From Craterostigma plantagineum (taxonomy: Eukaryota; Streptophyta; Magnoliopsida; Lamiales; Linderniaceae): 64,000 nucleotides of DNA. This document shows, piece by piece, positions 1 through 11,865 of this stretch (positions within the stretch are counted from its first letter, which is position 1; every line of letters begins with the position of its first letter). Made by a program: the position numbers and the translations under genes. The stretch is taken from assembly GCA_027422505.1 (NCBI GenBank), contig JAPQWV010000482.1, forward strand, positions 1-64,000, read 5' to 3'. The notes beneath the pieces are model-generated. The model made no database searches and was not told the DNA's origin. It saw nothing but the letters and a program-made list of their open reading frames with translations.

Positions 1-33
1 TCAGGCGTGTTAGACCTTTCGTTGAGTAACCTT

Positions 34-45
34 GCTCTGATACCA
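34..45 (-). other. Primer-binding site of a copia element (initiator tRNA-Met type)
   Basis: Read on the minus strand this is TGGTATCAGAGC, the complement of the 3' end of plant initiator tRNA-Met and the usual PBS of Ty1/copia elements. It lies two bases from the LTR at 48-849. The element is therefore transcribed leftward and its internal region is outside the window. Confidence 0.85.
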
Positions 46-47
46 AA

Positions 48-849
48 TGAAGTGTAAAATATACCTAAGAGGGGGTGAATTAGGCTATAAAAATTTTGCC
101 TTGTTCTTCTTTGAAAAATACTTTTCTTTAAGAAGATTTTTGCAGAGTATGTTATTTCCCAGATAGCAGTACGAGTATCAACGTTATCTCCCTAACCCTG
201 TTTCACAAAATATCACGTTATTTTCAGCACTCGTGTCAACGATATCACCTAGTTACTTGCTGGCGGTCCCGGTTTGTCTCACAGAGAAGTAAATAGCAGA
301 AAGTAAAGTGAGACGGGATTTTTATACAGGTTATATCCCCAACTGGGGTTTAATCCTATCCTTAGTGTATGATCTCCCGATGAGTTCCAATCAATCACTA
401 AGTACTACCGGTTGTGGTTACAAAATGATCGACCCTTACACAACCGAAGCACTTTGGAAACTAGACCACCTAGGCTGCCGCACGCCAAGTTTCATTCCAT
501 GTCGGTTTCCCAGGAAACCTATACCACGACTGGACACAGCTTGCTAACCAAGGGCCACTGAATCCACCAGATTCATCCCTACACGTGCGAAAGACTCCAA
601 CCGTGCTCCTTTGTGCGCTCAACACGTCCGAAGACAACTCGCATCCAAAGACCAAGGCTTTAGGGTAGGGTGTTGCTAAAGATCGCTCACGGGTACAGAT
701 TCGCAAATGAAAGCTCAACACAAACTATGAATTTTTCGCAAGTTAAAGCTCAAAAAGTCTAAGGAATTCAATGGCTTGTGTGTTCGTACGTTCTCTTCAA
801 CGTGAAGTGTTTTTCTTCTATATAGACCACGAATAGCTTCTACACTTCA
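48..849 (-). mobile_element. 5' LTR of a minus-strand Ty1/copia element
   Basis: An 802-bp LTR bounded by the 9-bp inverted repeat TGAAGTGTA (48-56) and TACACTTCA (841-849), directly next to the PBS. On the minus strand a TATA-like stretch (TCTATATAGA, about 817-828) lies near the LTR start. A CACCCCCT stretch close to the PBS end is common at the 3' end of copia LTRs. The other LTR and the coding region would lie left of position 1, so a TSD cannot be tested. Short ORFs inside it are not genes. Confidence 0.75.
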
Positions 850-1597
850 CAAGGAAAGTTAAGCACAGAATATGCAGAATAAGGCCATTAATCACGTGCA
901 TTAACTCAAAGAATCATGCCAAGAATAAACCAATTAAGCTCAACGGTCATGCATGATCACTTACCATTAATACCACAGATTTACTTTCATTCAGGGTAAT
1001 CTCATCTGTTTGTCAGCACATTCCACATATAGACTCAATCAGCATATTACCACATATAAACCCAATCAATTTTATAATTTTCATAATATAAAATTCCAAT
1101 TCGCACAAGGAAAGATAGATCTTTAATTCACTGATTTAAGAGTCAAATAAGATAGCACTCCAACGGATATATCATTGATATTCTTTCCTAAAATAGATCA
1201 ATCACATGTAAGCACTTAATCAGAATATCTATTCCATATATAGCATACTCATTCATATCCGGGTGAGCACATCGATATTCTTTCATAAAATAACGCATTC
1301 ACGTGTACAGGTCACATATCACTTAACAGAATATATTTTCCATATATAGGACACAGTGAGATTCCATTTTAAGCAAAATGGCTCATAACCAGGTGATCAC
1401 AGCAATATTCCAGTTAAGCACAGAATGACATATACTCGATTCTCTTAACGATTTAATGACATTTAAGCACTTAATCGAACATTTCTCATACTTAAACATC
1501 ATATAACTTGCATATCGAGTTTTCTAATTTGTACCCCCAATTTACATAATTACTTGGAATAATCAAAACCCTCATAATCATTTGGAACAAAAAGGTC
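850..1597. other. AT-rich stretch without genes; a diverged direct repeat of about 103 bp
   Basis: I see no coding sequence. Around 1,168-1,243 and 1,271-1,350 two diverged direct copies share a GATATTCTTTC motif and, about 55 bp later, TTCCATATATAG. The stretch separates the copia LTR from the truncated Tat element and could be remnant LTR or spacer DNA. Confidence 0.4.
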
Positions 1598-2052
1598 TAC
1601 AATGGGCATACTGCATTACTCCGCGCGAAGCTACGGAGGAAACACCTTTCCAGTAAGTTTACAGATCTGCTACCCTGATACCTGTCGAGATAGGAATGGA
1701 GACGCATAGGGTCATCCATTATGAGAAAAAGTAGAACGCGCAGCTCAAAAGAGAGGATCTGGACATGATCGGGGAATTAAGGGAGCTGGCCCTGATACGA
1801 ATGGGAAGGTACAAGAGTCGAGTAAAGGCGGCCTATGATTGCAGGGTGAAACCCAGGCAATTCCAGGAGGGAGATCTGGTCTTGAGGCGAGCATATGTGC
1901 TCAAACCACTCAAGAAGGTAGGCTCGACATGGGAAGGCCCCTATAAGGTGGCCCGTAATCTGGGGGGAGGTGCTTACAAGCTGGAGGATAAGTATGGGCG
2001 TGGAGTGCCACGTCCCTGGAATATAGCGAAGCTGAAAAAGTACTATGCTTAG
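1598..2052 (+). pseudogene. Ty3/gypsy (Tat lineage) integrase C-terminal fragment
   Basis: Translation gives the end of a gypsy integrase: a TPRxATxETPF-like stretch after the catalytic core, then RMGRYKSRVKAAYDCRVKPR, then a GDLVLRR motif, WEGPYKVAR, and the terminal PRPWNIAKLKKYYA characteristic of Tat-type elements. The first part (1,598-1,764) needs one frame change near 1,655 and reads through an in-frame stop near 1,730. From 1,765 to the stop at 2,050 it is open for 95 codons. The catalytic integrase domain, RT and gag are missing, so this is a 5'-truncated element. Downstream tandem repeats, an antisense ORF and an LTR fit the usual 3' layout of Tat elements. Confidence 0.85.
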
Positions 2053-2215
2053 TATGTTTGGAAACTTTTACATAAATCAAACAAGGATGTGTACACTTTT
2101 TCCTTCGCCAAGGTTTTATCCCAAGGGGGTTTTACTTTGCAAGGTTTTAACGAGGCACCATCCTTTGAATGAAAAAATGTTTTTCGGAAACCTGTGTCCA
2201 GCGATTGACGAAAAT

Positions 2216-2860
2216 GCGCCCAAGTCTCGGATTACTACGGGCTAGGATACTTGTTGGCTGCATAAAAAATAAATGCGCCCAAGTCTCGGATTACTACGGG
2301 CCTGGATACTTGTTGGCTGCATATATAAAAAGAAAATGCGCCCAAGTCTCGCATTACTCCGGGCTAGGATACTTGCTGGCTGCATAAAAACAAACGCGCC
2401 CAAGTCTCGGATTACTCCGAGCTAGGATACTTGCTGGCTGCGTAAATGAAAAGAAAATGCGCCCAAGTCTCGGATTACTCCGGGCTAGAATACTTGCTGG
2501 CTGCATAAAAAATAAAAGCACCCAAGTCTCGGATTACTCCGGGCTAGGATACTTGATGGTTGCGTAAATAAAAACAAAATGCGCCCAAGTCTCGGATTAC
2601 TCCAGGATAGGACACTTGCTGGCTGCATAAAAAATAAACGCGCCCAGGTCTCGGATTACTCAGGGCTAGGATACTTGATGGCTGCGTAAAAAAAAATGCG
2701 CCCAAGTGTCGACTCCGCGCTAGGACACTTGCTGGCTGCATAAAAATAAACGCGCCAAAATCTCGGATTACTCCGGGCTAGGATAATTGATGGCTGCGGA
2801 AAAACGCCCAAGTGCTGGATCACTCTAGTGGTAACACTTGATTGGCTCTATGAAGAGCAC
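2216..2860 (+). repeat. Tandem array, about 11 units of roughly 60 bp
   Basis: Each unit begins GCGCCCAAGTCTCGGATTAC, continues with a CGGGCTAGGATACTTG-like core and GCTGCATAAA, and ends in an A-rich linker of variable length. Unit starts fall near 2,217, 2,276, 2,338, 2,396, 2,458, 2,519, 2,580, 2,639, 2,697, 2,752 and 2,802, and the last ones are degenerate. The array lies between the pol end and the antisense ORF. Tandem repeats in this untranslated region are a known feature of Tat/Ogre elements and can seed satellites. Small ORFs across it are by-products. Confidence 0.9.
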
Positions 2861-3964
2861 CCAAACTCCAGGTTGTCCTGGATCGATAGCTGCTAGCTCC
2901 ATGGGAAAACGCCTCTCGGCCTCGGTTGTCTCGGGTAAACCTTGTTGGCCCTAGATTATTCCAGGTATGGCAGTGTACTCCTAAGCTCCGAATTACTCCC
3001 TATTGAGAGATAGAACCAGCCAAGGTTGGCCTTGAACGGGGTGCAAAGCTTCACCGGTACCCTATGGACCTGAGGAAAAACAGAAACAAGGGGTGTCGGG
3101 CTCAACACACCTACGAGCTCCCCAGGTACACGTTTCCGTTTACCAATTGTATCTTGTAGGCAAATATCTGGGGCATGGCAGTTTACGAAGAAGGTCTGAC
3201 ATGAACTCCAAAAAACGTAGCGGGTGGTAAATCAAGAGGAACACTCTTCGTATACTTTGAATGTGCTGACGCGAAGTAGGGGGAGTGGAGAGTGGTGGTG
3301 GTATAGGCCCTGGGACTAATAGCAAAACGAGCTACAAAACGAAGTTGGAGTGCAAGCGGAATGGAAGAAAACAGACCACAAAGCCATACACAACAAACAA
3401 CCGTAAACGATTCAACAAGGAAAACAGCACATGAGGTTCTAAAGAAAAAAAAAGTAAAAACAAAGGTTCAAAAGCGAGCAACATAAAATGTCCAGAAAAA
3501 GGAAATAACATAAATTGTCCCAAACAAAGGACAGCTAGCAGTTCAGGAAGGAGGAGCGCCGGAACCGGCCGCAGTCGGGAACCTCCAAAGTAGCAGACAA
3601 CCCCTGCTATTCCAATTCGGAGAGCTGACCTAGGAGAACCTCGGACGAGATCTCCAACAAAGCTCCGGAGCAACGAGGCACTTCGTCCGGCCTCCGGATC
3701 TCCCGTGAAAAGGAGGGACGCTCATAGCCGCCATTGCTGCATCTAGGGTGGAAGTGGGATCTCGTCCAGCCGTGAAACCCCCAAGAAGTAATTATGCGTA
3801 TAGGGCACGAAGTCCACCAGAGAGAGAGTGTCTCTCTATTAGCCCTCGCGCCAGTGTTGACTCAGCTGGGCCATAAACTCCTGACCAACGGAAGAAGCTG
3901 GGAGATGCTTTTGGCAGAGCTGGATCCCCTCTAGCTTACCGGCAGAACTCCTCTTCTCAATTTC
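2861..3964. other. Untranslated region of the Tat element, no recognisable gene
   Basis: Between the tandem array and the antisense ORF I see no protein family. A minus-strand open stretch at 3,332-3,673 is leucine/phenylalanine-rich without a recognisable motif and is probably chance or decayed accessory-ORF tail. Confidence 0.4.
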
Positions 3965-5933
3965 CTAGGCAAAGGCCTGCTTCAGGGCAGCCTGGAGGTT
4001 CTCCTCCGTCTCTGCAAACAAATCCCTATCCTTGCACTCAATCAAGGCCTGTTGATGCTCTACTAGCTTGTTTAGATGGGCCGCGAGCTCAGCTTCCTTA
4101 GCAGCAAGAGCAGCTGCACTTTCTTTCTCCAACTGACGCAGTTTCTGCGAGGCTAAGTCTTTAACACGTGCCTCCCGCTCGTTCTTCCCTTGCTCAAGCT
4201 CCTTGTCTAACTTCGCGATCTCTAAGTTCTGTTTTTTCAGTCTCATACACGTAGCCTTCAATTGGAGCAGAACCATCGGGCCCCAAACCTCGACGCGAGG
4301 TCGCTGATAGTACCACCAAAAGATCACTAAACAGGAAGCAGAAACAAAGAAAGAGGTACGAAGGGACTAGAAATGGAAAGTTACCTCCGTCCAGTGGTAG
4401 GCGGCGAGCACAGCAACCTCGGAATCAGGTCTGCGAAGAAGCATCCGTTGCTGCTCGATCGGCACGGTGCCACGAATGAAGTTCGCCCGCTCATCTCGGC
4501 TGATCAGGTCGTAGTTGTTTGGCATGTTCGGTACCATCTTTCCATCAGCACGACTGTCGACGCTCCACGCACGCCCTTTAAAAGGAGTGAATTCAGAAGG
4601 ACTAGACAGGGGAGGATCTGTCTCCAAATATGGCTTTTTGCCTTTCGTCATAAAGGTCTTCTTTTTCTTCTTAGCAATTGCAGGTGTAGTCGTAACCTTC
4701 TCAGCAGCTTGGTCTTCGGAATCCAGTAGAACAACATCTGGATCTTGAACAACATCCTTCAGAGAGCTGGGGCGAGGAGATGGAGACCTCTCACGAGCTT
4801 CTGAGACAGTTGGTTCAGGTCCGCCCTGAACTCCAGATGGCTGAGATTCAGCAGGGACAGAAGAATCCTCTTGTTTGATAGGTAAGGTCTTGAAACCGTC
4901 CTTCCAAGAAAATGACATACCTGCGAAATATTATAAAGTCAGAAGGGAAAGTTCATAAAGGAGTTTAGAAAGCAGGGGGAGACCTGCTTACCATCAGGAT
5001 TAAAGGGGACATGCTGAGGAGAGGTGCCAAAATGGTGAAGAAGGCCGGGATAGGTTACCAGCTCCACCATGCTAAACTTCTTTTCAGAGGCTAAGTGATT
5101 CAGAAGTCCGATGGCTGTTTCATTTTCCTCAGAGCACTCAGGCTTAATTTTCGGCAACCGTGGAGGCAGCCAACCAATCCAACGACGATGGGGAAAACCC
5201 CAATCGCCTTTCAAGGGAGCTACAAAGAAGGAAAAGGGGTGTCATTCTTTGTCGACACCATGGGAAATTTTATCAACAAAAGTGAACAAACCCCCTCCGA
5301 TTTGTGCACAAGTAGAAGAAGGGCGGGGACGGCTTGAGCTGAAACCGGGAAAGCACAAGTTGTGCTGAGGCCTTCCCACCGGCGGCGGTCACCAAAGAAA
5401 GCTACCAATTGACGAATGGACGAGGGGCTGAGTTGATTTAGGGGCACTTGATAAGCACAGAGGCCAAAAAGGGGTGAACTGAAAAGCGCAGCCCAACCTT
5501 TACTTGATTTTCCCAAAACGCGAGGGCTGGGGTAGGAGAAAAGTTAGCACGCTGGCTGGGGGTTGGGAGAGAGACATGGAAATTAGGGCTGCGTAAACCC
5601 TCTGAAGTTAGTTTCTAAGGGACGATAGGTCGACCTAGAGGGGCCAAACACTTTCCAATCGTCTGCTCTGGAGCTAGAACCGGCGGTCCCCTTAGACCGA
5701 GTCCGATGGGATGGGGACGAGCCGGGAACTGGCTGTGACGGTGGCGGCACAGCGGAAGATATATCGACATGAGGGCGAGAAGAAGAAGGTGCGGGCAGTT
5801 CGGACGATGCCGTGTCTTGTGATAAGGCTTTCCGCTTAGACCCTTTTCGGGTAGTGACACCCGGAGCAGCGGACGAAGCAGAGAGGCCCGGCAACGGCGG
5901 ACGCGTCTTTTTGGAGTCAGCACGACCAGACAT
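3965..5933 (-). pseudogene. Antisense accessory ORF of the Tat element (putative gypsy-type transposon protein, Transposase_28-like), broken
   Basis: On the strand opposite to pol there is a gene-like series of blocks in different frames. 5,933-5,583 begins MSGRADSKK and is Ser/Pro-rich and basic, probably disordered. 5,520-4,939 carries pieces matching the globular core of plant 'putative gypsy type transposon' proteins: a VPLNQLSPSSIRQLVAFF segment, then KGDWGFPHRRWIGWLP. 4,918-4,367 is acidic/Ser-rich with KKKKK. 4,327-3,965 is a Lys/Glu-rich coiled coil. Additional ORFs downstream of pol, often antisense, are known in Tat elements; their function is unknown. Whether the frame changes are introns or frameshifts cannot be told by eye; several look like frameshifts. 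No intact product is expected. Confidence 0.6.
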
Positions 5934-6190
5934 GTCTTCACCGCGAAATGGGGAAATAAAGAAGAGACTAAGGAAAAATAGATAATCGCATGGGAAAAAG
6001 AGAGATGATGCGAAGTATTACCTGATAGAATGGCGGATTGAAAGTCGAAGCTTGGGCACTGTGCGATTTTGGACGAAAATGGCGAGAGGAACCCTAAGGA
6101 TGATGATGGGGAAATTTTGCTAAATATGGGAAAAGTTTTGGAGAAAAGGGGGGAAACGAAGTGAGGATGCCTCGAAAATTTCAAAAAATC

Positions 6191-6203
6191 AAGTGGGGGA
6201 GAA
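6191..6203 (+). other. Polypurine tract before the Tat 3' LTR
   Basis: AAGTGGGGGAGAA immediately precedes TGAGAGACG, a plausible LTR start. Position and composition fit the plus-strand primer of an LTR element, and orientation agrees with the plus-strand integrase fragment upstream. Confidence 0.6.
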
Positions 6204-7050
6204 TGAGAGACGCGTGTCCTTTCAAGGATGAATCAGTCCTCCAAGGCACAGGAACAGTCGCATCGAATCAAAAGCGGTGCAAAACAGCCAGGGAGTCCAG
6301 AGACACTGTACAAAGGAGGAATGCTTTCTTAATAATAGTCCGAGCTGCAATACTTAGCGTATTGCAACTCAGAGTAGGGGACTGGATGATAGGGGTGACC
6401 TTCGATCCAGTATTCCTCCTAACCTAACTACCTGAAAATAGTAGTTTTTAGGATGTGAAGGTATGTAAGAGGGAAAGCTAGAAATCTGAGGTCCTGTACG
6501 GAACAAATACTCAGGACTCCGACAACAAGGCGATTTGAGCGAGAAATATTGGATAGAGTCGACCAAGGGACACACGACATTATATAGAAAGAGGAGGCGC
6601 GCCAGTCTGACAATAGTACACCTGCAGCTCCTGTCTCTCCTAGGTTGTATCAGGAACTGCTGTCAACTGGTCCCAAAGGACAGCCAGTTGGAAAGGAGAG
6701 ACTAACGACTATATTGAGGGAGAGAGAAGGGAAGGGCAAGATAGGATTCATAATACAACACACTTCGACACCTAGTGATTTTCCCTGTAGTCATCTTCTT
6801 CCTCCATTAACACACTATAACTAGAGAAGTGAGGTTGAGGGTGTAAATCTGAACTGTCAATAGTGGAAACTGTTCCTGGCGGCCCGTGGACGTAGGATAT
6901 CTATCCGAACCACGTAAAATTTGTGTCTCTTTCATTTCGGTTTTAAATAATAGATCTAAACACACACTAAGACACCTAACCCAGTGCATTTCATCCTTCA
7001 ATCTTTATTTTCTGGACCAAATCTTGTTGATCGGGGTCATACCCGCATCA
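6204..7050 (+). mobile_element. 3' LTR of the Tat-lineage element
   Basis: Starts TGAGAGACG after the polypurine tract. It contains a TATA-like CATTATATAGAAAG near 6,577 and, near 6,880-6,920, a GTGGACGTAGG...CGAACCACGT segment of a kind common near the 3' end of gypsy LTRs. I place the end at CCCGCATCA (7,050), giving TGA...TCA ends and about 847 bp. The right boundary is less certain than the left. The 5' LTR is absent, so no TSD can be compared. Confidence 0.55.
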
Positions 7051-7416
7051 TTGATAGATCCGAGTTTTCCGTTGAAAACAAATACACAACTAGTTGAAAT
7101 TGATGTAATTATGTAAACAATAATAAATTTGATAAATCACATGCCCAAAGCTAATATTGCAAAAATCCAAATAGAACAAAAACAAACCAATGATAAGATC
7201 GTTCTTCGAAGAAGGTTTCCCAAGTCAATACCCAAACCACCACCCTCAAATAAATAAGCAAACCATAGAAACCCATCACCACAAACACACACCTCATTAC
7301 AAGGGTTGCTTCGCTGCGTGGTTCGTTCTTGACTCTAACCCTCTCACATCATAACCATGAAAAACAAACATCAAAACAAAAACGAAAAAAAAATAATTTA
7401 ATTTAAAACTTATAAT
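7051..7416 (-). other. Probable 3' UTR and flank of the HD-ZIP IV fragment
   Basis: Non-coding, A-rich on the plus strand, directly downstream of the HD-ZIP IV stop codon on the minus strand. No other gene is visible. Confidence 0.4.
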
Positions 7417-7837
7417 TCAGACACGATCCTCGCACCCGAGGGCGCCCATGATCTTCTGCACGGTGCAAGAGATGAGATTGTTGACGGTCTCGATGGACTC
7501 AATGGTGAGCATCGCGTTGGGAAGGCTGTTGACAAGTATCTGAAAGGCGACGGTCAGCAACGATCCGCCTCCGATCTGGCCCGGCCCGTCGGGGACAATG
7601 GAAAAGCCCAAAGGAAGAAGCGCCACGTAGGCAGAATCTCCGCCGTTCATCACCGCGTGCATGGCCGGGATGTCCACCGGAGCGTACACCACGAGCGAAC
7701 CCGAGGGGTCGGTGCACGTCTCCTGGAGGATCAGCATGCTGCTCTGGTTCGTGTTCAGTGCCTGCAAAAAAAAACCAAATTAGCCCTGAAGATGCTGATG
7801 TACATGTATGTAGCTCTGGTTCGGGTTCAGTGCGATG

Positions 7838-8247
7838 CATTCGGGGACAAAATCGTCCCCGTCCTTGCGGGGATCCACGGAGGGCGTGGATTCCCCACGG
7901 GGATTCTCCGCCCCTTAATTTTCTTTAAAAAAATATTATCTTTAATATAATATATAAATTTGAATATATTTTTGTTATAAATATTATATAATTATAATTT
8001 TATATATTATTTGTATTAATTTATTATTTTTTAGTCTATATTTTGATATTATTTTACTATTATTTAAATTATAATGTAATATTATATATTATAATATATA
8101 AAAGAGGGCTCGGGGACGGGGTGGGAGTCCCCACGGGGAGACATCATTCCCCGTCCCCGCCCCGCGGGGATAAAATCCCGGGATTCCCCGCCCCATTCGG
8201 GGCGGATCCCCGTGGGACGGAGAATCCCCGCTCCATTGCCAGCCCTA
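7838..8247. mobile_element. hAT-type MITE with GC-rich arms (copy 1, left end damaged)
   Basis: A long AT-only core (about 7,920-8,105) lies between arms rich in GGGGA/TCCCC that can pair with each other. The right end reads ATTGCCAGCCCTA. Its core and arms match the reverse complement of the element at 17,407-17,846. The left terminal repeat is missing and replaced by other sequence. It sits in the HD-ZIP IV intron. Confidence 0.7.
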
Positions 8248-8328
8248 CTTATGACTAGTCTCATTCATTGATCATAATTAATTCAAGAGGGGACATGCGT
8301 CATTCCTAACTATTTTCCATCGACTAAA

Positions 8329-8729
8329 TTGAGGATGCGTCTGGTATGCAGAAGCGTAATGGTACGACGCACGAAGCGTAACGTACAATGGTTCAATGCG
8401 TAACATTACACCTTTCCTCTTCTTTTCCACGTCGAAATCCTCATACCAAAATATGTGGAATTCGTACGTGAAAAAGGTGACGGAAAATGAATTTAGCTCA
8501 TAAAACAATAGTACGTTACTCTTTCAGCGTCACGCCGTCACATTTTTCCTTATCCTAATCCATATCTCAAGCGCGCCTTGAGGGTGCATTTGGTACGATG
8601 GGAAAATGAAAAGGGAAAGTGATGGGTACGCATCGAACCATTGTACGTTACGCTTCGTTTGACTTACCATTGCACTTCTCCTTTTCTTTTCACCCACCCA
8701 ACTCCGAGTGTCAAATGCTCCCTAAATAA
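8329..8729. mobile_element. Candidate MITE with long imperfect terminal inverted repeats
   Basis: The left arm (GAGGATGCGTCTGGTATG, then CGAAGCGTAACGTACAATGG) and the right arm read in reverse (GGGAGCATTTGACAC, then the same CGAAGCGTAACGTACAATGG) form imperfect inverted repeats of about 100 bp. An internal GGGTGCATTTGGTACG near 8,582 repeats the end motif. The TSD is unclear (perhaps TAA). No coding capacity. Located in the HD-ZIP IV intron. Confidence 0.5.
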
Positions 8730-9856
8730 AAAGGGAGTGAGGAATTCATTCTTACACTGGCACGAAGGAGAGAGACGCAATTTCCATGATCTTGCCCCTC
8801 GGCAATGTGAGCCATCTCTTGGGTGGGTCCTCCGTTGCACAGTATGTCCCACTCGCTCCTAAAATGCTCGTTCCTTAGGAAGTCGAAAACCATGTGAGGA
8901 GGCACGGAGAGCCAAACAGAAGTGGCGGCGCCCACCACCACACCCGACGGCTCGCCGGAGTCATCCACGCTCTGCCTCGTCATCACCCGAACGTCCTTGT
9001 GCACTTTGTCCGAGTGAAGTTTGTTCCACTTGTGGAGCGTCGAGTCACACACTCCAGCGCAGAAGTTTTGGGTCATTCGTTGGGCCAACTTCAGCATGCC
9101 AACTCCATCACATCGTTAAATCAATCCTAATTTTATATAAGTATACCAACTGGTCTGGCAACCCTACAAACAGAAGCCTATCCATTTGATAGTATGATCT
9201 GATATTAAAGTATTGGCAACCACCATTTGATATATTATTGAGATAACAAAAGTATGTTGTATGTCGAGACCTGTTTTGGTTTCTACTTAAGAGACGCCTC
9301 TCCATTTCCTCCTCAGGACAATCAAAGAATAGCACGAATTTTGGTTCTATTCCAGTCTACAAAAAAAAAGCACCATGCGAAAAATGTTTGAACATAATAA
9401 ATATATACAATTTAGAAGATACCATGAAACTGGATAATGACGGAGGGAGGGAGGGAGGGGGGAGAGGGAGAGAGAGGGAGAGGCGTACAACAGACTCAAA
9501 TGCAGCACGATTCTCCTCATTACGAGGGAAACCGATAAGAAACTTATCGTTCCCTTTCTGTTCCATCGCTCGCTGGAGAAGCTTAATAGTTACCTCTGAG
9601 GGAACAATTTTTCCCTCCTTAATCATGTTTTGAATCATCGTCCTGCATAAAAGAAGCCAAACACTTGTAGAATCAATTTTGCCATCCCTTGAGGGCATAA
9701 TCACACATTTATGTAACTTGAATACTTCATGTTGACTGAAGGGCTAAGAAAAACACTTGGTGAACCAACTTTAAAAACGAAGACAAAAGAATTTAACATT
9801 CATTTCTCAGTATAGAAGAACGGAGAAAAGATATTGCATCAATAAACATAATATTA

Positions 9857-9997
<141 letters not shown>

Positions 9998-10611
9998 TCA
10001 GACTTAAAAATTACACAATAAAGAGCAAATGATAAATCAAAAAACACCAACGGTAAATATTTGACAAATTTCTACATTGACAAAATAGGAAAGAAAGACA
10101 ACTCATTCAGAACAAAAACAACCAAGAGCTTTTTGCTAGACAGAGCATTTCTATTTAATTCATGCACCACAACAGTAAATAGGCAACATCAGTTCTTGTC
10201 TGATTAAATCAATATTTTAGATATAAGTTATACATATGATACTTCAGTTGCCTAATATGATTATGATGTTAGAGTTAAGACGATGATCGACACGAAAATA
10301 TAACTAAATATAATTTTATTATCAAGAAACGAAGAAAACGAAGAACAAAGACGCTTTCCTAATTGCCAAACCGAGAGATAAACTCCGGCCCCCAACTTTT
10401 CCCTCAAATCCTTGATACTTGCCTTCTACGAGTCTGACGCCTATATATAGGACTAAAACAAATATTTAAACTCCTAATAAATCTCAAAGACTAAATCTAA
10501 ATCAAATCTAATTAAAATTAAAACTTGAACTACTAATAAACAAAACTTAATAAAATAATAATACTAATTAAAGACTCTTAACACTATCCACCTCGAAAAA
10601 CAGCCTTGTCC

Positions 10612-11865
10612 TCAAGGCGGATGATCGGTATCTTGTTGTCCGAAAATCTCCGTCTCACAAAAGTCATCCTCTTCAGCGCCGATCATCATATGAAGTTCTT
10701 TATTTGAGCACATGTGCCCCGAATGATAAGGTTGGGGACAAGGAAGCAAAGACCTTTCGATCGCAGTTTGAAATTCACGGTCCGAGATACGACGTAAAGG
10801 CTTCGATCGCAGATCTGGATTACGGGCATGAGGAGGCATATAGCATTCTGGGGCCTTCTGCTTAGTGGTAACTGGCACATGCTCTTTCTCGATGTTTTCT
10901 AGTTTGGTCTCCCCAAACTTGCGCTCGTTTGTTGCTGCCCAAAAATCCGTGAAATCCGACGTACTGCGTAGCAGTCTGTTTTGAGTTGACGTTTGCGCCT
11001 CTGACATAGTATACTCCCGCTCCTTCACGGCCAATAACTTTCGCTCAATCCCTTTGGCTAAGTGATAAGCATGCTCGAAATTAGTTGGTCGAAGGACTTC
11101 TACTTCTGTACGCACGACTGGAGGTAATAATAAGAAGAAGCCCAGATGTTGAAACTCTGGAATTTCGTGTAAGTGGGTAATTATTCGTGTAAGTGGGTAA
11201 TACCCACACAAACTCGTGAAAGTAGTCTTTAATAGATCCGATTTGCTTGATGCTACTGATTCGCTTGAGTGGATTTCCTAGATGCTTCTCGTCGAAGGTG
11301 TCGATCAGCTTTTGTTTCAGGCCTTCCGACGTCAAATTTGGGTGAGTCGACATCACCCAACGGATCCAAGGTTGTGCAACTCCCTCTATGCTTACCATGG
11401 CGCACGATACGCTACTATTTGTTGGCGTTTGCTGGAGAAGAAAGTACTGATCAGCCCTTGCAACCCATCCCAGCGGGTCAGTCCCATCAAAATACGGCAG
11501 ATCAGCGCGACGATGCCATCGTTGATAAGGAGTGGTTCCTGGACATGTAGAAAAGCGTTCAGGTTTGCTCGGTTGGTTGTTGATCGTTCACCATCTGGTG
11601 GTGTCTCGTCGCTTCAATGCAGATTTTCTTTATTCGTGTTGACTGTCGCAGTTATTGTTTTCGTAGTTTCGGCTAGCTCGCTTATCATCTTATTAAACTG
11701 GCAATCGCAGCCTGGTTCCCTTGTTGTTCGGCGAACACGTGCAGTAAGAATCTCGATGGACTCTTTGGTGTATTGAATTTCAGCCTGGAGTTGATCGTCG
11801 AGGTTTCCGATCGTCTTCTCTAACGCTTCTAGCCGGTTCTCCATCGAAGATCTTGTCGATGGCAT
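10612..11865 (-). pseudogene. Gag of the pol-less gypsy element, broken
   Basis: Three blocks in shifting frames. 11,865-11,614 begins MPSTRSSMENRLEALEKTI, a coiled-coil N-terminus. A middle block near 11,550-11,210 contains FNGTDPLGW and a gag capsid-like helical region (QPWIRWVM, LIDTFDEKHLGNPLKR). 11,211-10,612 carries RPTNFEHAYHLAKGIERKL, then RRISDREFQTAIERSLLPC and HSGHMCSNKELHMMI, the counterpart of the zinc-knuckle region of chromovirus gag, with ligand Cys spacing disturbed. No protease, RT or integrase follows. The product would be non-functional as it stands. Confidence 0.65.

Larger units (their letters stand above)
7417..9100 (-). pseudogene. HD-ZIP class IV homeodomain-START protein, last two exons only (ANL2-like)
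   Basis: Two consecutive exons of an epidermis/L1-type HD-ZIP IV transcription factor. The upstream exon (8,756 to about 9,100) encodes [15 protein letters not shown], then [40 protein letters not shown] and [10 protein letters not shown]. The last exon (7,417-7,761) encodes [49 protein letters not shown] and [15 protein letters not shown], ending ...CEDRV-stop. Splice sites look intact (donor GTAAGA at 8,755-8,750; acceptor TTTGCAG before 7,761), phase 0. The homeodomain, leucine zipper and START N-half are missing. An in-frame stop lies just before LKLAQRM, so the fragment has no start of its own. The intron (7,762-8,755) holds two MITE-like insertions. The exons are little decayed, so truncation or duplication is probably recent. 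Confidence 0.85.

Noticed and set aside
308..721. Short ORFs on both strands in the first kilobase
   Set aside because: Located inside an LTR; no protein similarity.
2216..2860. CRISPR-like array
   Set aside because: Regular 60-bp repeats without unique spacers, in a plant retrotransposon: a tandem repeat.
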